Of a DNA stretch of 60,000 nucleotides, positions 9,251 through 18,185 are shown piece by piece. The stretch covers positions 10,828,501 to 10,888,500 of the forward strand of contig NC_134031.1 of NCBI RefSeq assembly GCF_964204645.1, in the 5' to 3' direction. Position 1 is the first letter of the stretch. Every line of letters begins with the position of its first letter. A program made the translations under genes and the position numbers. The notes below the pieces were generated by a model, which worked only from the letters and a program-made list of their open reading frames with translations, did no database searches and had not been told where the DNA came from. This DNA comes from Tubulanus polymorphus. Lineage: Eukaryota; Nemertea; Palaeonemertea; Tubulaniformes; Tubulanidae.

Positions 9251-10651
9251 TTAAAATTTAAAATATAATATTCCTCCGATTACAATTCCTATACAGGTTA
9301 TAGCTAATTTAGTATTTTCATGGGATTTATTATCATCATTTAGTTTAATTATTTCATGTTGAATAATATCAGTTTTAATATCTTCTGATGTATTATAATC
9401 TTTTATTTTAGAATCATCATTTAATTTAATATTCTTAGTTTTAGTTTCTGTTGATTGAATGTGTTTTTTATTTTTTTCACCTTCCATTAATTTTGGAGCA
9501 GTGATAATCTTTTTATTTATATCATTTAATCCAAATGAATTATTTATTGTTGCAGTTTTAATTAGATTATTATAACCAATTATGTTTCCCATCTTTAATA
9601 CTAAATCATTAGAAATAATAGATAGATTAGGGCCTATACAATAATTTAATCTAATATGTGATTTATCTAAATAACTTTGATATCTTTGAAACAATGTTTT
9701 CCGGAATCGATCTATTTTTATCATTATGAATAGAATCTTCAAATAATACTTTGAATTGTTTCTGTGTATCAAATGATGTATTTAAATTGTTATGTTTCCA
9801 ATTATTGGGGATCTTGTTTCAACTTGCGCGCCTAGAATACATATCAAATAAGTTCTAATAGATTGATTTATTCTTTGTATACCTGATTTTGTAAAACCTT
9901 CATTATTTTCTAAAATGAAATAAACCCAACCATTATTGTTTTCGTGTTTTAAATTATCATAAAATGTCGGTAATTTATTGAAATTTAATGTTTCTAAATC
10001 CTTAGTTTCTATTTTACCATAACCTAATTTATTACTATAGATATTATAAAAACTATTAGATGGTATGGGAAGTGCACAATATTCTGCAATCTTTTTAGGG
10101 CAAGGAAGTGATCTTATTGTTCCAATTTTTGTTCTAAAATCAGAATTATTTATATCTATATTAAATTCATTACAAATTTTATAAAACTTTGATAAATTAA
10201 TATTATTATCTAATTCTTTAAAATATCTAGATCCTGGTAAAGCGCACTCTAATTCATTTAATATTATTCTGATTTGAAAGTATGTATGAAATCTAAATAA
10301 ACTTTGAATTAATTTATATTTAGAATTATTCAAATGATCATTCCAACTAATTCCACATCCTGTTGTTGCACAATAAACAGCAAAATTTAATTGGTTCTGC
10401 CAATACTTCATATTAGATTTTAATAACCATTGTTTTTCATCTTTCAATTTTTTAAAATCAATTAAATATACATGAAATATATTTTCCATCTTTGCATTAA
10501 AATTATTAGTTTCAGTAACATAAATTTCTAAATTAGTTAATGAATCTAAAACTTCATTTCTATATGTAATATCTTTATTAAAATATATTGCAGGAATATT
10601 ATATTTAATTGATTTATTATATTGGAAAGCTTTTGGAAAACTATCTACCAT
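9251..10651 (-). pseudogene. Conserved Polinton structural-type protein (g) with C-terminal anchor, frameshifted
   Basis: Two pieces, 9782-10651 (289 codons) and 9251-9772, together cover one gene of roughly 460-470 codons. Conserved landmarks are NFAVYCATTGCGISWNDHL (near residues 88-107), RFHTYFQIRIILNELE, SIRTYLICILGAQVETRS and, in the second piece, KMGNIIGYNNLIKTATIN. A hydrophobic C-terminus (LAITCIGIVIGGILYFKF) is a likely membrane anchor. The frame is lost around 9770. I recognise this as a recurrent animal Polinton protein with no function known to me. The Cys-rich CATTGCGIS is not a recognisable protease site. Start in TATATAAATG. Confidence 0.7.
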
Positions 10652-10667
10652 TTATATAATTAAAAAA

Positions 10668-11102
10668 TTAATAATTAACTAATTCTTTTAATAATTTATC
10701 TTGTTCTTCAACTGTTATATGGCCATTTAAACTTATTATATAATCTAGTGTATTCTTTAATTTATTAATTTCTTTTATATTAGTTTTAATTTTTTCTTTA
10801 TTACTTTTTATATTTAATTTTGAACTTATACCAGTTAAAACACTTGAACTTAATCCTAATACACCAATTGATATAGCTAAAGGCGTTAATGGACTGAATA
10901 TTGCTAGAAATGTTATTACAGAACTAATTGTAACCGAACCACTTATAATCAAATAATATATAATTTTAATTTTTAAATATTTTTTCTTTTTAACTTTTAA
11001 GTCACTTTCAAATTCTAATATTTGTTTTTCTAAATATGTTTTTAATTTAGTTTTATTTATATCATGAGGAATAATATCAATATTATCAACTTTATCATCC
11101 AT
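10668..11102 (-). CDS. Small two-helix membrane protein (f)
   Basis: This intact 144-residue protein has a lysine-rich amphipathic helix (about 17-45), two adjacent membrane segments at 47-68 and 72-92 (FLAIFSPLTPLAISIGVLGLSS between and across them), and a charged C-terminal coiled-coil-like helix. The hairpin membrane topology recalls holin-like or virion membrane proteins, but no family is certain. It starts at T-tract plus GCTAAATAAATG, 20 bp after the end of gene e. The Pol-B and Pol-D copies are broken. Confidence 0.7.
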   Translation of the reverse strand: MDDKVDNIDIIPHDINKTKLKTYLEKQILEFESDLKVKKKKYLKIKIIYYLIISGSVTISSVITFLAIFSPLTPLAISIGVLGLSSSVLTGISSKLNIKSNKEKIKTNIKEINKLKNTLDYIISLNGHITVEEQDKLLKELVNY

Positions 11103-11122
11103 TTATTTAGCAAAAAAAATTA

Positions 11123-11545
11123 CTAATTAGTAAACTTATATGCTACAAATATAACAATAACAGTTCCACCTAAAATCCAAATTATTTCATATTTCTTCTG
11201 TTCATTACTTGGGGTATAATAATCTGGTAATTCAGGTTTGTATAGATGTAATATTTCTTTATTGGTTACCACGTTATATAAACTCATTGCATCATCAACT
11301 GATTGAAAATCTCTGTGTGAAATCTTCTGATCATATAATTCCTTGTTAATATAATCCATATAGTTTTGTCTCTTTTCTCTATATTCTTCTGCTGCTTTAT
11401 TGTATTTCTCTAATGCTAAGTTATGTCTTTTTTGTTCTGTTAATGATCCATTTTTATCAATATGCTTAAATAAATAACCACCACCAGTAAATGCTAAAGC
11501 GTTAACAATTGCCGATCCTATAATAGTTATAATTGCAGAAGCCAT
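11123..11545 (-). CDS. Small membrane protein with both termini hydrophobic (e)
   Basis: This intact 140-residue protein has a Gly/Ala-rich hydrophobic N-terminus (3-25, ITIIGSAIVNALAFTGGGYLF), a charged helical middle (about 30-95), a PDYYTPSNEQKKYE segment and a C-terminal membrane helix (121-137). The order of parts matches a small protein seen in many animal Polintons. It is probably a virion or assembly membrane protein, by context only. The start lies in T-tract GCTAAATAAATG. Pol-B has an in-frame stop in this gene and Pol-D a frameshift. Confidence 0.7.
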   Translation of the reverse strand: MASAIITIIGSAIVNALAFTGGGYLFKHIDKNGSLTEQKRHNLALEKYNKAAEEYREKRQNYMDYINKELYDQKISHRDFQSVDDAMSLYNVVTNKEILHLYKPELPDYYTPSNEQKKYEIIWILGGTVIVIFVAYKFTN

Positions 11546-11569
11546 TTATTTAGCAAAAAAATTATGCAT

Positions 11570-11790
11570 TTATATGGGAGGAATATATTTTTGTTTTTCC
11601 AAATAATCAATAGTTAAATTAGATAAAGTAACTGCTAATGTTAATTTTAAAATATCATTTATATCAAATCTATCAACATTAACACTTCCCATTTTGAATA
11701 CTTTTTTAATACCATTGAATAACCAACAGTTCCAACTGATAGTAATGCTCCATTATATAATGCAGTTATTATCCACTTATTATCACTCAT
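11570..11790 (-). pseudogene. Small hydrophobic protein d2, one-base frameshift
   Basis: This matches the intact 73-residue gene at 52744-52965. Landmarks are NKWIITALYNGALLSVGT and DILKLTLAVTLSNLTIDYLEKQ. Loss of one A in an A-run near 11703 shifts the frame. Its ATG directly follows the stop of d1 (TAAATGAG). Two hydrophobic stretches suggest membrane association. Confidence 0.65.
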
Positions 11791-12147
11791 TTATTTATCA
11801 AAAAAATTACTATCATCAAAATATTTAGTTATCTTATTTATGATTAATTCAACATTTATTTCATTACTAGTTTCATTTGTATATATTTCAATTATTATTT
11901 TTTTAATATCATCGATGATAAAATCTTCATCTAATTCATAAAATCTTAAAGATTCTCTAATTAAATTAGTAATCTTTTCTACATTTAAAGTTTCTTTATC
12001 TATTGTTGTTTCACACTCAAATGTTGTTTCATTAGAAAATGTAATATTTTTGATATGTGTAATTACATCATTAATGTAAAATTTCATTTCTTTCTCATGT
12101 TTAAAATCAAACCCAAAACATATGCTCGGCCCAACAGTTATATTCAT
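11791..12147 (-). CDS. Small helical acidic protein d1
   Basis: This intact 118-residue frame begins MNITVGPSICFGFDFKHEKE. The middle and end are predicted helical, rich in Ile, Glu and Asn, ending NKITKYFDDSNFFDK. There is no membrane segment. Its stop overlaps the start context of d2 (TAAATG), so the two are probably co-expressed; in Pol-B a point change fuses them. Pol-D has an early nonsense codon. Function unknown. Confidence 0.65.
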   Translation of the reverse strand: MNITVGPSICFGFDFKHEKEMKFYINDVITHIKNITFSNETTFECETTIDKETLNVEKITNLIRESLRFYELDEDFIIDDIKKIIIEIYTNETSNEINVELIINKITKYFDDSNFFDK

Positions 12148-12163
12148 TTATATAATGAAAAAA

Positions 12164-12918
12164 TTACTCTCTACATCTTATAACTAATTCATAAATTACA
12201 GGAAAGTTATTCAAATCAATTAAATATCCATTGTGATTTCTTATTTCTAATTTAAAATTATTAAATTTAGGAATGCAAGGTTTAAAATCACATTCTGTTA
12301 AATTATAATTTATTTGAGTTCCAAATTGTTTAACATTTTTTAGTGGTAAAATATCTAGTATACTAGAACTACAAATTGTTTCTTTAGTTGCTTCGAAAGT
12401 TTTGTAGGCTCGATTAAATTGCAATAAATATAAAAGTGTGTAAAAGGTATTATATTTGAGCTGCCTTCTGCGTTTCCAGTAACTGTAAGCGGTTTAATAC
12501 CTCACATTTTAGCCAGTGGTTTGTTTACCATAAATTTATGTTGTTCATTAGATATCTTTATTCTAATTTTATTAGTACTATCAATTTTATTAAATTTAAT
12601 TTCAGATACAGAAGTGCCCCCGATTTTCAACCGAGCTCTTCTATTAATTTCCTGCGCTAATGATTCTAAATTATATAATCCTGGTTTTAAAAATATATGA
12701 AACCATTTATCTTTATTTCTCATATAAATCATAAACCCTCTATGTTCAAAAGTTTTATCCGATACATTGTAAAAAGAATTACATAAACTTATATTTACTA
12801 ATTTTAAATCTACACAATTCTTAAATTCTCTATCTAATTGTACTAGTAAATTATGAGATTTATAATTTGTAAGTCTTCTAGAATCAACAAATATTCTGTA
12901 TTCTTTTAATTCTACCAT
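12164..12918 (-). pseudogene. Penton-like minor capsid protein, one stop and one frameshift
   Basis: The N-terminal piece (12502-12918) starts MVELKEYRIFVDSRR and runs through CVDLKLVNISLCNSFYNV and LKPGLYNLESLAQEIN. The order D-S-R, 'ISLCNSFYNV' and 'PGxYxLxxLxxxIN' is what I know from single-jelly-roll penton proteins of Polintons and relatives. A stop sits where the sister copies read Leu in AKILG, and a one-base deletion near 12410 breaks the C-terminal piece (12164-12424, ending VIYELVIRCRE). The intact product would occupy capsid vertices. The neighbouring PolB and small OB-like gene are in the same direction. Confidence 0.7.
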
Positions 12919-12932
12919 TTATTTTACATAGT

Positions 12933-13286
12933 TTATTCGAAATCTATTTCATGGTGGCCTTTTTTATGCTTACCTTTGTATACGAAATAGAAATCACCAG
13001 AACATAATTCTTCTAAATCTTCACTTGATAATCTATGAAATCTATCTGGTAAATATGTTCTGAATTTATATGTATTTCCTTTTAATCCTTCATATTCTAA
13101 GTGTATAACTAATTTATCTCCATATTTGTTAGTAACTGTATCAATATTTGTAATTAGATATTTCTTATGGATTGTTAATTCTGGTAACTTTTTGAATTTA
13201 TAATCTACAGATTTTACATTTGTGATATCTTTTATTCTATCTAGAAATAATTTGTTGTTCTCACTGTTTGCTTGTTTACTCTCCAT
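12933..13286 (-). CDS. OB-like small protein downstream of PolB (possible ssDNA-binding)
   Basis: This intact 117-residue protein has a Lys/Asn-rich head (1-38), then beta-rich sequence with KKYLITNIDTVTNKYGDKL, NTYKFRTYLPDRFHRL and a final CSGDFYFVYKG strand pair. The pattern, including the YLPDRF turn, suggests an OB fold. Its position next to protein-primed PolB fits a single-strand DNA-binding protein protecting displaced strands; this is inference. The Pol-D copy is intact and nearly identical, the Pol-B copy has one stop, and Pol-C keeps a fragment. Confidence 0.6.
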   Translation of the reverse strand: MESKQANSENNKLFLDRIKDITNVKSVDYKFKKLPELTIHKKYLITNIDTVTNKYGDKLVIHLEYEGLKGNTYKFRTYLPDRFHRLSSEDLEELCSGDFYFVYKGKHKKGHHEIDFE

Positions 13287-13315
13287 TTATAATACATGTT
13301 TTTATTAAAATTTGA

Positions 13316-16300
13316 TTAACACGTTAGAATTCTTTTCATTATTTCCTTCTCTTTTGTTTCTTCTCTTTTAAATTTTAAGTATTCATCTAAATTGCAACCA
13401 TATGCAACTGTATGAATTCCATCATCTAAAATATATCTTTTATCATCAAATGGGTTTAGACTTATCTTTTCAATTTCTTCAATAAACATTTCATGATCTT
13501 CAGATCTTAAACATCTCATCTTATGTTTTCTAACTTCTTCATTGAATATACAATTGATGTAATCTTTGAAATGAATATTCTTTTCTACTACACTTTTGGT
13601 TATTCCTTTTAACTTTTTAGCTTCATGTTCTTTAGTTTTATATGAATACATTTTAGATCTAATACCGATGAATTCAATCATTTCTTCACCGCCTAATTCA
13701 TCCTTAAACTTCCCTGGAACTTTTTTATTATCATTGCTAAACAATTCATGATCTTTAGGATAGTTACTAAAATCAAAATGATGTTTTAATGTTTTTAAAT
13801 CATCAGTTATGTTATCAGTTTTTATCTTTAATATGTAAGAATCGGTATCAAAATATAATATTTCTATATGTTTTTCTCCAAAAAGTGGTTGTAATACGTT
13901 ATAATAGAATTCATACATCAATAGCTTTGATATTTCTAAAACTGAAGCGCCAACATAGATTGGTTTATTAAATTTCATTGATGTTCTTCTCATCTTAACT
14001 GCAGCTAAATTTTCATCAAATATTCTGTTACCAATGAACTAAGGATATGATTGTAAATGTCTAATTCTTTTTCCATTACTAACTAACTCAATATCATTTC
14101 TATTTCTAATATTTTCACAAGTCTTACCATAGAATGCATTATTCATTAACTTGAAGAAATCTTTCTCGAAATCAGTTTTAGCTTCAGTTCTCTGTTTGGT
14201 GTTAAAATCTATATATTTTTCTAACCACTTAGATTGACTAAATGAAATATATCTATGTACTTTTTTTAGAATCATTCCTTGATTCAAATAAAACTTCAAC
14301 ATTCTATAATGTACTACATAATTATATTTATCTTCTTGAGTTACCATTAACTTTTCTGCATGAATAAGATTTTCGGGTTTAATTCTTTTTTGGTAATTTG
14401 ATAATTCTTCATGAGTTACAGTTTTATGTTCGGGACAGTAAGCTAGATTTCTAGATTTAAATTTAATATGTTCAGGATATTCTAAATCTACAACGAAGAA
14501 GTAACCAGTATCTGAATCATCTGCAATATCTAGAATTCTTTTCTTCCAATCAAATTTATCATTATTTTCATTCTGTAAAACTTCAGTTATTTGAAATACT
14601 CCATAAGGTTGTGGTTCCATCATTGCCCAACCATACAAATTATTTGCATCTATATATAATAACTTATATCCAGGGTTATCATTTACATTGAAATATCTAT
14701 CACCTAATACACCCGAAACTCCTCCTCTTATAGATTTTTCAAATAATAGTAATTGATCTATATTTGTTAACAAATCCATTTTTATATCTGTAAGTTTTAA
14801 TCCACAATCCCATGTTAAACCTGGTGATGAATAACAATGACAAGGATCAATGTTAAAATATTTTAGGTTTACATCTCTAAACCTTTCGAATAGATCAGTT
14901 AATAATAATACATCTGATTTTAGATATAAATCTACTAATTGCCCATGATTTTCTATTTTGAAATGATTCCAAATATTCAATGTTCTATTATATACTTCAT
15001 CTTTAACATATTCATTTTTTAATTCATCATAGAATTGTTCTTTTAATAATTCAGTTATATTGAAATCATTATGTGATTTATAAAATGAATATGGAATTGC
15101 TCCTTAACATCTCATTAATTGAAAATCATCATTATTTGGGTAATATTCTTTTAATATTTTTAATTCAGCATCAACTAATGATTTTGATAAGTTATCTAAT
15201 GAACTATTTAAAAATCTATATGAATCTATAAATCTTAAACACCCAAATTGGACTTATATATAATTCTCAGATGTTTTAGCTAACATTCTAAATTTATAAG
15301 TTGGTATTTTATCTTTTGATCTATTTGAATTTAATCTTTCTATTTCATTATTAATTTCTTCTATTTTATGGCATAACTGTTTGATGAATAAATGTGCATC
15401 ATATCCTGATAGATTATGAAATATAACTGGAACAAAGTTAATTTTCTTAGCTTGTAAGTTAAAATTCTCATGTGCGGCACCTCTAAACTTTCCATTCAAA
15501 TGATCATGGTCTCTTACTTTTTTATCTTTATAATTAAATATCTTTTCACAATAATAACATTTATCTGCAAACGCAAATTCTTCTTTATCTTCTTCTGTCA
15601 TTATAATTTCTATATTTGTATTCAATAATTTACTAAATCTTATTTCATATTCAATTAATAAGTCACAAAAATGATTGATAACATTTTCATTTCTATAATC
15701 ATAATATTCACTTTCAATTAGTTCTGGATAATCAGATTTAATATATAACCCGAAAGCTGCAGCTGATTGATGAATCTTTTTAATAGTATTTGTTTTTGGT
15801 GGTTCTTCAGAATAATCATTTTCATTAGAATTTAATTTCTTTCTCTTATAATATATTTCTTTTCTATCTTGATCGGTTAATTCTTTATTTAATGATTCAA
15901 AATCTCCATATATAACAAATGGTACTTTATTTCTGTAATCATATTTTTTGAATTCTAATATTTTATCTTTTTCATTTGGTAAAACTAATTTACAATAATC
16001 ATGATTTTCACATAATTGTTTATGATTTAATAATGCACTTTCAGTTCTGAATTTATGTAAACATTTTCTACATAGATATATTTTATTATCAAAATCATTT
16101 TCTGATTTAAAAAATAAATCGATTCTTTTAATCCACATATAATGATTCTCATAATATATTATATCTATAACATCGTTTGAATCATAATCTTTTGATAGAT
16201 ATAAAGGTTCTAATGTATAATGTTTTATATTGTTACCTTTTGTATTCGGTAATTTGATTAAATCAAATACATTTATCTTTATATTATTATCTCTTTCTAT

Positions 16301-17340
16301 CTTTTAATTCTAACAGGATACTTATCTATCTTATAATTATTTTCAAATGGTTTATAATGAGTTAATCTACAAATATTATAAGTTGCAGGATGTAAACAAC
16401 TTATCATAGTCCATAGAAAACATTTATCATCTTCATTTTGTACATTTATAACAGCATTAGTTTTAAATGGTAGTTTAATATAACTCGATGCTTCAATATC
16501 TGGTTCTTTATAATATGATACATTATTTTCATCAATCGGTTTTGATTTAGTTAACTTATTATATTTTGTGTTATAAACATGTAAAGTCATAAATATTATT
16601 TCATCAAATATTAAACCAGATCCTTCAAAATATTTCTCTTCTATTTTAGTTTTTACTTCATTATAACATTTATCTAATTTATCATCTATATGTTGTTTAG
16701 ATATAATATGTTGTGAATGAGAATTTATATTATATATTGGTTTATCTTCAGATTTTATAAACTTTACTTTAAATTATATACTAATTTTAGGATATTCAAC
16801 ATCAGTTATTATTTTTATTATTTCTTTCATATTTTCTAAATGTTTTTTATTTTCTTCTAATGTTTTTCCTTTATGAAATTTAAACTCGATAGCTGCTGGG
16901 CCAATATCACTTTTAAATGCTTCGGTTATCTCTATATCTTTTTTATTATCTAATGAATTAATATAATTTCTTACATCTTCCATGTATGGTCTTTTATTGT
17001 TTAATTTATTTTTTATGCTTTTAATTGTCTTCTGTTTCTTATCATTATCTTTATCAAAATAATCTTCACCTAAAATATCATTATTCTTATTTCTAATATG
17101 GCTTTTTGATTTTAAATGTTCATTATAATATCTTTTATCACTGAATGATTGATTACATGTATCACATTTGTATGTTTCTTTTTCAATCTTTAATTCATCT
17201 AATTTAGTTTCTAATATATCATCTTTATCTTCTAGTTACAATTTATTCTCTAAATGTGTTTTAGTTTTATTGTGTCTTGCTTTTTGGGATTTATCTATAT
17301 TGATATTACATGTTGGACACTAGTACTTATTTGCTTCCAT
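13316..17340 (-). pseudogene. POLB: Protein-primed family B DNA polymerase, full length with several stops
   Basis: This is the longest PolB copy here, about 1,340 codons from the ATG at 17338-17340. Order: N-terminal C2H2-like finger (CDTCNQSF...HLKSKSH); NVQNEDDKCFLW region; second finger (CRKCLHKF...HKQLC); exonuclease motif YGDFES near 15900; CYYCEKIF and DHDHLNGKFRGAAHE; polymerase motif A LLYIDANNLYGWAM near 14640; motif B FFKLMNNAFYGK near 14140; motif C YFDTDS near 13845. Nonsense codons occur near 17324, 17233, 16774, 15253, 15105 and 14039, and a 10-bp deletion near 16300 shifts the frame. It cannot replicate DNA as it stands. The start lies immediately inside the right TIR. Confidence 0.93.
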
Positions 17341-17515
17341 TTTAATACTAAATTTTTTATTAAAATTGATTTTAGAAGTTCAATGATTTATATCATGTAT
17401 TATTTCAATCACACTTTACTAACACTTTTAATGTTTAAAAATCTAACTCATACAAATATAAATATTGAAATAATGTTTAAAATATATCTATATATCTATT
17501 CTATAAGAGCTTACA

Positions 17516-17523
17516 CTTTTATA
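17516..17523 (-). promoter_or_regulatory. TATA box in right TIR, facing PolB
   Basis: On the minus strand this reads TATAAAAG, about 175 bp upstream of the PolB ATG, at the same place in the TIR as 1424-1431. Confidence 0.5.
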
Positions 17524-17573
17524 TTGAATAATCTGTCAATTTAAATGTTATTCATGTATATGATTATTTTAAG

Positions 17574-17766
17574 AGTAATAGGGGTTTAGTTGTTCTAGGT
17601 TAAAGGTTGAATGGTCGAGAAATTTTCCAAATGTGAAATAATTATAATTTCTACTTGAATTAGGAATGTGCGCGACTAATTCAAGTAGAAATTATCGTTA
17701 TTTTCACATTTGGAAAATTTCTCGACCGTTCGACCTTTGATCTAGAACAACTAAACCCTTATTACT
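17574..17766. repeat. Terminal foldback hairpin, right end of Pol-A
   Basis: This is 193 bp, the same length as the left one. Arms run from AGTAATAGGGG to CCTTATTACT, with a loop GAATGTGCGCGA, the near reverse complement of the left loop, as an ordinary TIR requires. Confidence 0.9.
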
Positions 17767-17772
17767 GATGAC
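17767..17772. repeat. Target-site duplication GATGAC, right of Pol-A
   Basis: Exact copy of 1160-1165. Confidence 0.95.
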
Positions 17773-17822
17773 TTTGAAATCTCATGGAATTACGAGCATT
17801 CTGGTATAATGGAGAAGAATTT

Positions 17823-18185
17823 AGAAATTAAACGAGACTTACCTGTAAGTTGAAGTTTGATTGTAATTCTTCGGAATTATACCAGATGCGAGTGATTACA
17901 TGCCCGCCCTTTTCTAATGCCCACCCATCTCGCATCTGGGTTTGTGTTAGAATATTATTTTTTCTTCTGTGTTTCATACAGATTAATTTAAGAATTCTCG
18001 CATCTTTTTCGTTTTTATTGCGAAACGAATTTCATGCTTTTCTTTTACATCTATCTTGCCTCTTTAAGACTTTGAATAGTGACGTAACGGAAGTAGCCTC
18101 AATCTCATGTAATCACTCGCATCTGGTATAATTCCGAAGAATTACAATCAAACTTCAACTTACAGGTAAGTCTCGTTTAATTTCT
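17823..18185. repeat. Perfect 80-bp inverted repeat of the DIRS-like element
   Basis: 17823-17902 and 18106-18185 are exact reverse complements, separated by 203 bp without a supported gene. The right arm reads ...CTTACAGGTAAGTCTC, which contains a consensus splice donor. Its position after the recombinase exon fits a DIRS-type terminal region. Confidence 0.8.

Larger units (their letters stand above)
1166..17766 (+). mobile_element. Pol-A: complete Polinton/Maverick element
   Basis: This 16,601-bp element is bounded by AGTAATAG...CTATTACT termini, inverted repeats of about 420-430 bp and a 6-bp duplication. It encodes protein-primed PolB, RVE integrase with chromodomain, A32-like ATPase, major capsid candidate, penton-like protein and several small proteins. 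HNH, X1, X2, integrase and ATPase run rightward; everything from the finger gene to PolB runs leftward. Several genes carry stops or frameshifts (PolB, ATPase, capsid, penton, coiled-coil gene). It is therefore a dead or trans-dependent copy, although its ends are intact. Confidence 0.95.
17350..17766 (-). repeat. Right terminal inverted repeat of Pol-A
   Basis: Reverse complement of the left TIR, ending in CCTTATTACT. It contains the 193-bp foldback at 17574-17766 and an inward TATA box. Confidence 0.9.
1..18185 (+). mobile_element. DIRS-like retroelement split by Pol-A
   Basis: The recombinase exon at 62-1108 and the inverted-repeat block at 17823-18185 lie on either side of Pol-A. They become contiguous when the Polinton and one copy of its target duplication GATGAC are removed. 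A tyrosine recombinase followed by inverted terminal sequence is the plan of DIRS-type retroelements. The reverse transcriptase and RNase H would lie left of the window and are not seen, so the DIRS label is inference. Confidence 0.5.

Noticed and set aside
10290-10400. CATTGCGIS in protein g as a cysteine-protease site
   Set aside because: No His and Asp/Asn/Gln boxes in the order of adenain-like peptidases; it resembles a conserved structural motif.
17254-17544. 96-codon plus-strand frame across the right TIR of Pol-A
   Set aside because: Antisense to the PolB start and TIR; hydrophobic residues reflect AT-rich DNA.
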